Shown here piece after piece: positions 23,397 through 34,589 of a stretch of DNA of 64,000 nt. The notes beneath the pieces were generated by a model. It worked only from the letters and a program-made list of their open reading frames with translations, ran no database searches and was not told the DNA's origin. Numbering within the stretch: position 1 is the stretch's first letter; every line of letters starts with the position of its first letter. Position numbers and translations under genes: made by a program. Origin of the DNA: Sipunculus nudus (lineage: Eukaryota; Annelida; Sipuncula; Golfingiida; Sipunculidae); NCBI GenBank assembly GCA_026874595.1, contig CM049322.1, positions 25,393,400 to 25,457,399 on the forward strand, given 5' to 3'.

Positions 23397-23512
23397 CTTC
23401 CTATAACTTTAACCGATTTGTCCATCCATTTTGCCTCAGATCCTTTTGCTATTTCATGAATTGCACATGGAACTGCAGCAGTAGGTCTTCTGTGGTTACC
23501 CTTGCTGGTCAT
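23397..23512 (-). CDS. TEN1: TEN1 (CST telomere-capping complex subunit), first coding exon
   Basis: The exon runs from ATG (23510-23512) for 38 codons plus two bases (AG) to a donor GTGAGA (23391-23396). A stop codon, TAA, lies in frame immediately before the ATG, which fixes this start. The product begins MTSKGNHRRPTAAVPCAIHE and leads into an amphipathic strand ending SVKVIG-R, matching the N-terminal OB-fold strand of TEN1 that ends in Gly-Arg. It joins exon 2 in phase 2. The N-terminal 15 residues are basic and Pro/Ala-rich. Because the coding exons are 16.8 kb apart, automatic gene finders may split or miss the gene. Recognition rests on the combined product. Confidence 0.78.
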
Positions 23513-23528
23513 TTACACTGGTGCTCTG
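23513..23528 (-). promoter_or_regulatory. TEN1: TEN1 5' UTR start and upstream splice acceptor
   Basis: On the minus strand TTTTGTTTTGACAG is followed by 13 bases and the ATG. The pyrimidine-rich run and CAG (23526-23528) form a good 3' splice site, so the exon probably begins at 23525. A non-coding 5' exon and the promoter should then lie further upstream, at higher coordinates. I could not locate them. Confidence 0.5.
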
Positions 23529-25085
23529 TCAAAACAAAATGAAATGTCAGGCATCAATCCTCAATTAGATGTCAAGACCTATTTACAGTATATACAATCA
23601 CCATAAAAAATGGCAAAGAATACACCCGAGATCTGGTTCACTTAATGCACTCTGACCATAACAAAGCTGAAAGTCTGTTCCAGGAATAAATGATCTGGAG
23701 TTTACTCCTCATCTTTACTTTTATTTACAATACTCCACTTACACCTGGGAACTGATTCCAAGTCATCCTGCATTGTATAATGTATGTAGCCTGTAAATGT
23801 TGATATTGCCATTTGCCAAATTCAGTTGTCCTATTTCAATGGATGGCTTGGATGCAATTAAGTCCAACTTTTTTGTTAAATAATTAAATCTTCAGAAATA
23901 ATATTTATATACAACTCTCCATTTGTTTCATGAAAAATTTACTTGTAGGTTGCACACAGAGATTGTACACCCGCTTTTGACAGAACAAAATTCTTCAGTA
24001 ATGTTATTTTGCCAATCGGTGTAAGTTTCAATATTTATTACTGCCAAAACATCTATTTTTTTAATGAGGCAAATTTTACATGGACCATAAAACAAGAGAG
24101 CTGAGTTACCTTCACTAATGGTAACATTATTCCTTTATCTGTGTTAACCAAGGCTTAATCATCTATTTTATTTTTTTATTATGGTCGTTGTCTTTCCTTA
24201 GTCAGATTATAACGGTTTCATCCTTGTTAGACATACTGCAAGATGTACCTAATTTCTCCTTAAAAAACAAAACTGTGTCACTGCAACCATGTTCCCTCAA
24301 GGAATTAAGGAAAACCTTCATTTTCCATTGAAAATCTATTGTTATGCTTCAAGACTGCCTTATATTAAAATCACAGTTAGGGTTTTGTTCATATTTGTAA
24401 TAAATTTTTCTCTATTTTCCTAATGTTATGATGTACATGCCCAAAAATTAGGCCAATGCATAATATGTAATTATTGGCCAGATCATTAAGCATTTAAATA
24501 GAACAGCTGGAACAGTATAGACTCACTTACCATGGTAACTGTTGAAGCAAGAGAGGTTTTTTTCATGCATACAACCATATGTTAATTACATTGTATAACT
24601 GAAATTAAATTCTTTTATATTGAAAATCACTACCTAAAATTTTGCTGAACTTTGACACATTTTTTCACTGTATGTGGATTTAATTTTCATGATGCACATG
24701 ACCTTTTATGTTCTAAAATTTGAAAATAATAGCTCTAAAACTGGTCCAGTTATTGAAGTTTTTTTCCCATATAATATTGTGACAAAGTATACACTGAGGT
24801 TTCATGTCAGGTATTACATATCAGGTTATACTGTTATGCTGTTTCATAACAGGTAATACTGTTATGCTGTTTCCTTTTAATTAAGTCTGGGTTAATTAGC
24901 TCACTGGCCCCCTTTGACCGGTAGAACAAGTCCAGTTATGTCCTAGGTGGTTGTTAAGATTTAATTATTGTATTCCCAGACAAAGTCTGGATCTTTAACA
25001 TTTGAAAAGCCTCTATAAGCCATGTCACGTGACATACCCACAGCTGTTCATAAGCCACCAAAACAATAAGGGTCTAAAACACTAC
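23529..25085. other. Low-copy sequence upstream of TEN1 exon 1
   Basis: AT-rich sequence in which I see no known repeat module or convincing exon. Small frames (for example 24674-24856) lack features. Confidence 0.35.
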
Positions 25086-25134
25086 TGGTCTGGTTGGCAG
25101 TGTGGTCTGGTTGCCAGTACTGCCAACCAGACCA
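25086..25134. repeat. Perfect 16-bp stem hairpin
   Basis: TGGTCTGGTTGGCAGT (25086-25101) is followed after 17 bases by its exact reverse complement ACTGCCAACCAGACCA (25119-25134). The loop contains a third, near-copy of GTGGTCTGGTTGCCAGT. Confidence 0.85.
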
Positions 25135-25215
25135 CTATATGTGATGTATAGCTATTAGTACACTAGTCATCCTTTATATATGCATCAGTGCACATACACC
25201 CCATACCATTTAATT
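25105..25215. repeat. Dispersed repeat, inverted relative to 28660-28750
   Basis: ACCAGACCACTATATGTGAT through TGCATCAGTGCA matches the reverse complement of 28660-28750 (TGCACTGATGCATA..ACATCACATATAGT..ACCAGACCACA). The two copies are 3.5 kb apart and could mark ends of one element that contains the LINE relic at 26510, but similarity beyond about 100 bp is not evident. Confidence 0.5.
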
Positions 25216-26195
25216 TGATGAATAGCTATATAAACAAAAGGGGGCCTGTTTCATCTGTGTACCCTACAATATAGTACCATATAGTGTTGCAATTAATCAT
25301 ATATAGCAAGCTGTATTAATATTCATCTGAAATCAGTGTTTTGCCACACAATCCAAAGTCGATAATATTTACTATATTAAAACTAAAAAAAGGAAAACAA
25401 TAGCAACATGCTAAGAAATGATTAAATAGCAAAACAATAATAAATATTTAGGAAGTAGAATAATAACTGTAGTGATGGTGTATAAATTCCGTGGCCTATT
25501 AACTTTACAAACACATTAACCTTGTGTGTGTGTAATCAATTCCCACTGATCTCATTTGATCTCTTGTGTTTATTTTTGATGCAACAGTAACCATTTAGTA
25601 ACCTTTCCCGAGTTGGTTGTCAGAGTGGGAGTATGTTGTAAAAGTACATAGGCATACACATACAAAACCAATTAATATTTAAAAGAATAACAATAACCAG
25701 CTGGACAAATATTTTATAATAATTATCTATAAATTTAGGAAATATCAAAATAAATCATAACTATAAATCTAATTTGTGTAAAATCATGAATTCAGTGTAA
25801 CATTTTATTTAATTACTGTTGTGTAGAAGATTAAATACATTTTAAATGGTGTTTAAAAAAAATTATATTAGTCTAGCAATATATAATATTTTTGTTGTTA
25901 ATAAGAGTTACAGAAAGGGAATTGCCAATATTTGTGATATTATAAAACAGATAAATATCAAAGTATAAGATAAAAGGGAATTAGCCTCACAGAGTGTTCA
26001 TTCAAGGTTTTGGGAACTTAACTGTCTGTGGTATATACCATCACTAGTTATTATTCTACTTAAAATATTGTGGCATTATTAATAATATGTTAAGTAACAT
26101 CTTATTAGGTTATTGATAGGAATATTTGTCACTGTTTTGATCTGTTGTACAACTTCTTATATCACTCACTTTTAAAAAATTGGCGCCCTTTTTCA
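25216..26195. other. Unassigned AT-rich sequence
   Basis: No frame or repeat that I can support. Confidence 0.35.
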
Positions 26196-26440
26196 ATGTT
26201 GAATACATATTATAGAATAACTTCAAATACCTTTTCAAGTAGACTTAAAACAATATTACCTCGTATAATAATTCGGACCAAACAGGATTCATTATAAAAA
26301 CAGATATATTCGATGTTGAATACAAATTATAGAATAACTTTAAAGACCTTTTCAAATAGACTTAAAACAATGGGTAATATTACCTCGTATAATAAATTCA
26401 GACCAAACAGGATTCATTATAAAAACAGATATATCGGGGA
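26196..26440. repeat. Direct tandem duplication, about 116 bp
   Basis: TGTTGAATACA..TTATAGAATAACTT..ACCTTTTCAA..AGACTTAAAACAAT..TTACCTCGTATAATAA recurs at 26198 and 26314, with one small insertion (GGGTAA) in the second copy. Confidence 0.8.
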
Positions 26441-26509
26441 AAATATTATGAAAATTACAGATATATTTGCATATGCCAGAGAACATAAATAAATAACTAC
26501 TTTATATCT

Positions 26510-26915
26510 ATCAATTTCGAAAAAGCTTTTGATTTTTCAGAATGGTCCCACATTCAGAGTACTTTAAGTTTCTAAATCTTTGGAGAATTCTTTAAAAAAT
26601 GGGTTAAATTTCTTTACACTAACATCAGCAGCTGTGTCATGAATAGAGGTTGGGCTACTGAGTATTTCACAATTTCTCGAGGAATATTTATTCATTTTAG
26701 CATCTGAAATATTATCAGGTAAAATAAGAAATAATCCAAATATTACAGGAGTTAGAGATAAAGAACATAAATTAATACAATATGCAGATGATACCGCCTT
26801 ACCGCTCTTATACTGACAGCTCTAGGGGGTTACCGGTCTCTCAAGGAAGCTATTAAGACATTTGAACACTTCGAGAAAACATCAGGACATGCATATAAGA
26901 TAAATGTAGATTAAA
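26510..26915 (+). pseudogene. LINE reverse transcriptase relic (L1/Tx1-like)
   Basis: Conceptual translation with frameshifts shows RT landmarks in the right order: FEKAFDFSEW (palm motif A region, about 26516), then a WVKFLYTNISSCVMN block, an Arg-Gly before a degraded loop, GVRDKEHKLIQYADDTAL with the catalytic YADD at 26782-26793, and a following SG..Y-K-I-N segment. Reading frames shift at least twice and stops interrupt. The upstream endonuclease and the C-terminal domain are not recognisable. The motif style resembles L1/Tx1-type LINEs rather than the YADDN LINE at 36346. Confidence 0.75.
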
Positions 26916-28030
26916 CTTCAGTGATGCCAGTACATGATATATTTAATGATGATAAAAATTGTTTAAAATCAGAGATAACATTCTGTGAGAGATGATGCTA
27001 ACCTTACTAAAACATGTGATATATTCAACAAAACTAACTGCTCAACTCTTGATATGTTAGTTTTTCTACTTAAAAATATATGTATATACTAATGTAAAGA
27101 CACAATAGCTCCAACACTTTGCAGCTTCAAGCTCATATTAGGCTAATACATAATTTTGAGAAAAAATTAGCAAAACAAACTACTAATATTTCATCACCAA
27201 TGTATATATGCGCTATATTGTTAATATGTTAAATTAAATGTTACTAAATTATTGCCATTTGTTGGATCTAGTACCATCTGTTGGAACTTTTGTACAAATT
27301 TTAGAATTATGTCTTGTGAAGCTTTCATCTTCATTAATTGACGGATGCATTATATTAAAAAGAGATTTATCAAGTTATTGCTTCATCTATTTGTCATCTT
27401 TTGGAGAAAAAAACTGATAATATCTGGATAACAGTAACTAACTGATAATAAGTATAGTGTAGATAGTGTGGTTTAAACCGATTATTGTACTTTTTATGAT
27501 TTATATGAAACATTATGTTAATGTTTATTATAATTAATGAATATCATGCTTTCTTTAATGAACTGTAAATGAAAAAAAATCATTTACTGTGATCACTGAG
27601 TGTTACACCTGACTCTCTATTAGACAGTCTTCTCACCAAAGGTTACTTTTACTTCAAAAGTAAACTCATTCAAGGTTTCCGTATGTCCTGACAAGTTCAC
27701 AGAATAGCCATAAGCAGTGCCATAGGCACAAAGCTCACAAAGCTCTCTTACGTACTAATTAATAACAAATATTCCTAAAATTTCCTAACTAGCATGGTTT
27801 GGCTATACGTAGTGTATTTAAATTAATATTTAGAAGCAAAGGTTACAGTTAAATATAAAATGATAAACTCATTCAAGGTTTCCGGGCAGAACTATAGAAA
27901 CCGGGCTTCAGCCTACCGCCGGTAAAACGGGTGTCGCGTAATAAATTGTTTCCTGGAAAAGGCCAATACATATCATTTTCCTCAGAATTCCCGTATTTAA
28001 TTTTGCTCATAGCTGGAGTTTATTATATTA
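26916..28030. other. Unassigned sequence
   Basis: AT-rich, probably LINE remains at the start and otherwise unknown. A phrase ACTCATTCAAGGTTTCCG occurs twice (about 27663 and 27868). Confidence 0.35.
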
Positions 28031-28045
28031 GAGGAGGAGGGGTCC

Positions 28046-28096
28046 GGGGAACCTGGGTTCCCCGTCTAAACGGGGGTGTGGGGGCGGAGCCCCCAC
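28046..28096. repeat. Two GC-rich hairpins in tandem
   Basis: GGGGAACCTGGGTTCCCC (28046-28063) and GTGGGGGCGGAGCCCCCAC (28078-28096) are near-perfect inverted repeats with loops of 2-5 bases, in otherwise AT-rich DNA. They would form very stable stem-loops if transcribed. No U-run or known RNA family is evident. Confidence 0.75.
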
Positions 28097-28377
28097 CTAA
28101 AGCTTTATTTTCCTGTTAAAATAGTAAATGGTGTTGTATTAGTTGTATTTAGTTGTAGGACAAACAGACTTGACGATCACAGACTCACTTGAAGAGAACA
28201 ACGCTTTGTCAGCTACACGTTTTTTATTACTCCAGCCTCTATGTCACAACCAGTTGACACTGCTCCTTATAGTGTCACATTACACCGAAAGCATGCTTAC
28301 CGCAAGTACACGTATTTACTTACACTATTGGGCTTATAGTAATACTACGGTAATAGAACATCCCCCTCATTAAAAAA

Positions 28378-28489
28378 AATGAAGTAATGTGGGTACTATT
28401 CTGGTCAGCAATTACAAATATCTAATAAAATATTGCCATGCACTAATGTGACTAAAAATGATAACATATAATACAAACAAAAATGCATG

Positions 28490-28529
<40 letters not shown>

Positions 28530-28800
28530 TGTTAAGATACACGTGTCCGTCCATCAGGTCTAACATAGGACACACGGGTCCAGAGATGGACTACATCTCC
28601 AGTAATTACTCCACTGCAATGGCCAGGTGGGTTATCTGTTCATCTAATCATCTAATTAGATAGTAGGGTGTGGCTGGCTATGCACTGATGCATAGAGGGT
28701 GACCATATACATCACATATAGTATTAGTAGCCTACCAGACCACACTTCCAACCAAAACGCAATCAAATCAAACGACACCAAGAACTCCGTTCTGGCTAGG
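28378..28800. other. Unassigned sequence with (TA)n at about 28496-28527
   Basis: It holds a TA microsatellite, the inverted partner of the 25105 repeat (28660-28750), and the left 9-bp target duplication CTGGCTAGG (28792-28800) of the next element. Confidence 0.6.
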
Positions 28801-29024
28801 AGTACGGACTAAAACCCGGATGCCACATGACACATGCCAAAATGCGGATACTAGTATTGGAAGCCGATATTAAGGGTTGAGACATCGGATGCCCGACGGC
28901 TTTAAATTTATAATATGATAAAAAAATGATAAGTGTTCCTTAAATATTTTAGTTAAAGAAATTCAGAATTTTTGAGTTTTCTAAAACCATTACTTAAAAT
29001 CTTGGACACGCAATATTTTATCAA

Positions 29025-29102
<78 letters not shown>

Positions 29103-29226
29103 ACAAAACGAAGTAAACATTTGAAAGTTGTGAAATATTTTTATTTTAACTTTATCACAGGATATAAAACATGAAATATTTTCATTTTATATCACAAGTA
29201 TCTATCAAAATTATATACAGGTAAAA

Positions 29227-29278
<52 letters not shown>

Positions 29279-29634
29279 GTTACTTATATCTTTTATATAG
29301 ATATAACAATATGTATATATTGAATATGCATACAAACACGTATACATGAATATAGTCAACATAAAAAAACATGAATTATATACAACATACCCCTCAAATA
29401 TTTTACATGATGCATTTTTCGCATCGTATTAACTCGTGTACCTCAGTATGCTTACAGAAATATATACGAGCAATGGACATGTGAAGTTTTATTGGTACAT
29501 GATGAATGATTATAAAAATATGGTGAAACTTGTTACAGACAGCCTGTGGCATCCGACCACCCAAGCGGCATCCGGCGAGGCATCCGATTGGCATGTGACA
29601 TGTGACATGTGGCATCCGGGTTTTAGTCCATACC
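28801..29634. mobile_element. Inverted-repeat MITE with perfect 9-bp target duplication
   Basis: The left terminus reads AGTACGGACTAAAACCCGG, then ATGCCACATG. The reverse complement of the right terminus reads GGTATGGACTAAAACCCGG, then ATGCCACATG. CTGGCTAGG lies immediately outside both ends (28792-28800 and 29635-29643). A 9-bp duplication is characteristic of Mutator-like (MULE) elements among common animal and plant superfamilies, though some others also give 8-9 bp. The 834-bp interior has no transposase. It contains an (AT)n(AG)n tract (29027-29098) and a (TA)n tract (29229-29276). Frames at 29403-29720 overlap the right terminus and are not genes. Confidence 0.82.
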
Positions 29635-29843
29635 CTGGCTAGGTCTTGTACTAAGTTGTAGGTAAAATTAACATTGCCAGCGGACACGATTAATTTAGGT
29701 TCTAAACGGTTCCAGGACATCCCAGCCGTAAAGCTGATATTTTTTTTTATTCATTTACCTGGGAAATTCTCATAAATGTTCATAAAATTCTAATTTAGAC
29801 TGTTGGAAAGCCTTGTAAAGTTGTATGGCTTCGGCAGGCGGGG

Positions 29844-30087
29844 TACCCGGGATGTGGCTGTGTGTAAAACTCGGAAGTCGGAAGCCGGTAGTCGGAAGCC
29901 AAGGATTTTTTGGAAATAAAGCGATAAAGCATATACAAAATGCTATTACATCAATACTATTTCGATTTGTATCGATAGAATAAGGTCTGTTCTATCATTC
30001 TGTGACCTAGAGCTGATTTGGGCATGTTTTAGCACTTTATATATGAAAAATCCTTGACTTTCGAGTTTTATACACAGACCCGGGAAG
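29844..30087. mobile_element. Short inverted-repeat element (MITE-like), about 244 bp
   Basis: ACCCGGGATGTGGCTGTGTG..AAAACTCGGAAGTC on the left is mirrored by GACTTTCGAGTTTTATACAC..AGACCCGGGA on the right. A second inverted pair is GCCAAGGATTTTTTGG against ATGAAAAATCCTTGA. The target duplication is unclear. Confidence 0.5.
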
Positions 30088-30152
30088 TCAACAGAGAGCT
30101 TGGATGTCATATAAGCTCTCTGATGTCAACAAACGTGGTCGGTCTTATTTTT

Positions 30153-32569
30153 GGGAGGGTATAATTCGCTGATCATGGTCTGCAGTGTAAAACGCTGCGC
30201 GCTGATCAGTGACCTTTAATTAAAGCATTTTTCAGGAAAATTACACCCCATATAGCAACCTTTCGATCATTTTGTGCTTAAATATAACTAAAAAATCTTT
30301 TATATCAGAATTACGTATTTACAAAGATATGGATATATTTTTATTGTGTTAATTCAGCGACCAGCGACCTTTCAATTCAAGGATTAATTTCAAGCAGATT
30401 AGCCCCCATATAGCAAACTCCGACTACTATGTGAATTAAATACATATGTCTCATAAGTATTACGTATTTACAAACATGCGAATATATTTGGTATATATGT
30501 TACTTATTATGCATGAAACCTATGTACCAACTATACGGGCAAGACTATTTCGTTGATCAGCGACAAATATGCATAGATAAGCCAATACTGACGGCGAGAC
30601 CCTCACAGAATGCGCTGATTAGCACCATTTTGTACCTAAAAGTGTAAATTATTTAAAACAATAAAAGTTTTAATATTCCGGGATGTTCAGCGTTGAAATT
30701 TTATAACAAGGCTGTATAGTTGTTATGCACGCTGATCAGCAATTAGGCCTATGGGTTGACTGGAATGTAGTATTTCTATACAGAATATAAGTAATGTACA
30801 ATACAATTAAGGTATTGTCTCAACTGACCAGCACTTTTATGAAATTTGACAACAATTACATGGCTTTATATATTATTATGATGTGCCTTTTCCTGTTTAG
30901 CAAAACAATTCTATATTATTATCATATTTCCCCTAGTCTTATGATTTTTTTATCACAAATTTATGATGAAAAATAAAATATTCGCCCTTTAGCACTGATT
31001 TATGAGAAAATAAAATAAAAATTAAATAAAATAGAGCACTACAAATTTATATATTGAATTATTTTAACATTCTCTAATGATTGGCGCTAATTTGAATACT
31101 GACGAAAAGGCTTTATATACAGAAATACGCTGATCTGCACAGGTGAGAACTTGAATGTATATAGAACTGTTGTAAAAAAAAAAGAAACAAGTTATATATA
31201 TATATATAGATAGATATTGATATAGATACTTGACTTCGTTGATCAGCAGTAATGGGCACTGAATGAACATCGAATTCTATAAATTTACTCGAAACAGAAA
31301 TTAATGTAAGTCAAGGTATTAATGGCATAAATTAAGAAATAAAAATCGAAATTTTCTGTATTTTTCATGGATATATACGCACACACAATTATAAGTTTTT
31401 CTTTCACTCGAAGTGTAAGATTTGTTAATGCGTAATCTGTTAGCAGCATGAAAATTATGCTGTTTATTTTATATTTTGTATAATTAACTTAGTCCTTTGT
31501 ATATAATTTAGTTGAAATATACATTATTGTTAACATTGGGTTGCTTTCTTATTATTCTAATTTATATAATGTATAATGTATATTTGGGAGCATGATTTAG
31601 GCCATTCTTTCAGCGGATTTTTTATTCTTTACAACTACACATTTCATATTATTGCCATAGTCCATTATTGTTGGTCAGTGCAATCCTATATAAATTCTTA
31701 TGAATTTATATAGGTGGGTGTCCACCGGCCAGGTGATAGAAATAGCTGAGGTATACACTTATTTTGAATGTATTTAAAATTTGAATTTACTTAAAATATC
31801 CTTCACACATATTTAAGTGAAAATGCCATTAAAAAATCAACAGCAAAATATTGTTGACTGTGGAGTTTTTGCCAAATTGTTGACGTCGCCAATATTGTTG
31901 AATTATGTTTTAATAAATTTGAAAGTTTAGGACTATTAGCTTATATGATTATATCTCTGAGTGGCCGCGGTGGAGAACGGACATATGAAAATTGTATGTG
32001 GTAGGGGCAATGTATTGGCAATCATTCGGTTTTCACAGGAAATGAGTAAAACAACTGAGCGCCTCTATGTTACCATTAAAGTGAATCAATGATGACAGGT
32101 GTCATATTCATAGTCAAGAAATACATAAATCATTGCGCGGGGCTGATCAGCGAAATAGTATAGGGTATAGTGCATAGTTTTATCATGCATAATAAGTAAC
32201 ACATTAAAAGTGTATTCGTATGTTTATGAATACGTTATACTAATAGAATATGTGTATTTAAATAACATTAAGTCACATAATAGTCGGAGTTTGCTATATG
32301 GGGGTTAAATTGCTTGGAATTAATGCCTGAATTGAGAGGTCGCTGATCAGCAGCATAGTCACTGGCAGGTAGGCTGCGGAAGTTTCATGTATATAATAAT
32401 TAACACAATAAAAATATATCCGTACGTTTATTTTAATCATATTTTATTACACAATAATCGAAGGTTACTATATGGGGGCTAATTTGCCTTAAATTAATTG
32501 AAAGGTCGCTGATCAGCGCGCTGATCAGCGTTTTATACTGCAGCGCTGATCAGCGAATTATACCCTCCC
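30153..32569. mobile_element. Foldback/MULE-like element with 9-bp target duplication
   Basis: Both ends read inward GGGAGGGTATAATTCGCTGA. CTTATTTTT lies directly outside on each side (30144-30152 and 32570-32578), a perfect 9-bp duplication. The inverted arms are unusually long: matching continues, with small indels, through at least about 420 bp per side. They are themselves made of repeating modules containing CGCTGATCAGCG, GACCTTTCAATT and CCCCATATAGCAA. About a dozen TGATCA-centred palindromes occur across the element. The 2417-bp copy has no transposase frame. Long arms built of sub-repeats plus 9-bp duplications recall Drosophila Foldback elements and foldback-type MULEs. Confidence 0.85.
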
Positions 32570-32578
32570 CTTATTTTT

Positions 32579-33060
32579 ACTGAGCGAGCGCTACCCTGGG
32601 ATCACCCCAGGCAATGCTCTGACCCACGGGGGGCTACCGAACGCTAGGGACTTTTTTTCGGAGCGCTACCCTTCTCCTACAACCGGGCAGTGTTCTTGTA
32701 TACTTTAAACATCTACGGACTCCCGAGCGCTAGGGACTTTTTAAGGAGCGCTACCATCGCGCACATGACAAGTATAGTTTAAAAAAAAATCATATTCAAT
32801 TATTATAATTATATATGTTAACATAATACATTACCATACATAAAATAAGTCTGATCAGTTTTAAGGATCAAGATTAAGCATGAAGTTGTATGAATGCAAA
32901 TAACATTAAATTGGAATCTTAAGAATTACAGTGACATTCATATCGAAAAAAAATTCACAATAAGGGATGAATTAAGTGACATAAATTGGAAAAGACATAC
33001 GGCAGAAGGATGTCGATTTTGACTACATATATAGGTTAAGTATTGCACATATTACAACTG
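32579..33060. repeat. GAGCGCTACC-rich repeat, then unassigned sequence
   Basis: GAGCGCTACCCTGGGATC, CCGAACGCTAGGGAC and GGAGCGCTACC recur between 32579 and 32760. The block is the reverse complement of 39805-39925. The remainder to 33060 is AT-rich and unassigned. Confidence 0.55.
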
Positions 33061-33372
33061 CAGGATGCCCCTTTCCAGTACGATAACTTTATTTGAAGGC
33101 TCTAAGGGACACATTTTTAGATCAGCTGACTATATAAGTCATCTGAGCTATAGTCGTGGTCCTTTGTCCGTCGTCTGTCCGTCCGTCGAATCTGGCCGTC
33201 CGTCCGTTAACAGGGCACGTTTTGAAACCGTTAAACCTAAGAATTCAACATTTTGCATGCCGTTAGATGTCCCCAAAATCTCCTTCCATACCGAAAATTG
33301 GGTCACTAGGATTTCGTTCTTTTGAGATATTAGGGAGAAACTAGCAGGCTTCCCCTCTGCCCCCCCCCCCCC
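33061..33372. repeat. Dispersed repeat ending in a C tract
   Basis: TCAGCTGACTATATAAGTCA, a CCGTCGTCTGTCCGTCCGTC run, GTTAACAGGGCAC and a C tract (about 33361-33372) match, inverted, parts of 21800-21850 and 22900-23095. Frames here are repeat products. Confidence 0.55.
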
Positions 33373-34384
33373 GATGGTGCACAAACTAGATGAATGTTAT
33401 AATTTTCTGTATTAGATTCATTCTTATTCTAGGCTATGATACATTTTAGATTTTGTATTGTACCACCAGGGTTACAATGATTAAAGTGCACATTTGATTG
33501 TGTCCACAAAGTGGTGTTTTGCTATGAAAGTGTGGATGTTCATCAGATAGGTAACACCTTACTTCAGAAGAGTAAAAACTTCACCAGGTGTGAAATTGAC
33601 TATTAAATCCAGTAATAAATTATAGCTTAGAAAGTAATTAGCACAATGATATTGTTTGTCCCTCATTCAACTAACAGTGTGTATACTTTATTTGAAAAGA
33701 TGTTTTTTTTTATCAAATTAACTGAATCTTTTATTTCGGTGAATAAAATTAAGCATGAACTGAACACTCCGATGTGCAAAACTTTTTAACAGTGATTCAA
33801 TGAATGTTATGGCATTATTTCCTTTTAAATTCAGTCTGAACATTTGTGATTTAAAGATAATAAAATATGTGTCTATGCATAATATGACCCGATATGAGCT
33901 ACACTCTGGATAAATAATGATTGTAACTTAGAATTCTGATATTTTAACTTGTATTTTCAGATTTTTTTATTACAAATTTATAAAACTTGTAAAAAATAAT
34001 GGATCTGATAAAACTATTATTGTAAAAAGCAAATATGCTAAAAAAAATAGGCTTTTATATAAACTTTAATGCATTATTCCCTTGAAAGTGAAATAAAGGT
34101 ATTAGTCCCTTCTGTCCACTTGCCTGTCCAGCTGTAAATTTTTCATATGCATCACAGTATCTCAAAACTTTTACGTTTTTCTTCATGACAGTCTTGTCAG
34201 AGTATTAGTTTTGCAATCATATATTTAGAAATTTACTATGCCCAAGCAGAAGGGCCTCTTTCCTCATAGCTTCTCATATGCTTACATATATGAAAAACAT
34301 TACAAAAGAATATTTTGCATATTTTTGCATTTGCAAAAATTTCAAGCTTCAGCTTAGCGCCGTGACCCATGGGTCCCTTGTTAT
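33373..34384. other. Unassigned sequence, then a short Z-like repeat (about 34090-34384)
   Basis: Nothing is recognised to about 34090. The last 300 bp ends with GTGACCCATGGGTCCCTTGT (34367-34386 region), the same palindrome-plus-CTTGT terminus as Z. It abuts LINE coding remains at 34385, so it looks like another Helentron-like insertion. Confidence 0.45.
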
Positions 34385-34589
34385 AGTCTATTGGTAGAGA
34401 ATAGTACCATATATAGTAGCATATAGTACCAAGATGTTTAAGCGAGTGGGTACCATATGTAACACTATTTGTTACCGGCACTGCCAATCCATAGCTAGCT
34501 AGTTTGGTGGCGCGACCAGTAACAGGTGTGGTAAAGTACTGTTTAAGATACCCTGGACTTAGATTATGAATTACTTTGAAGACCTTAAT

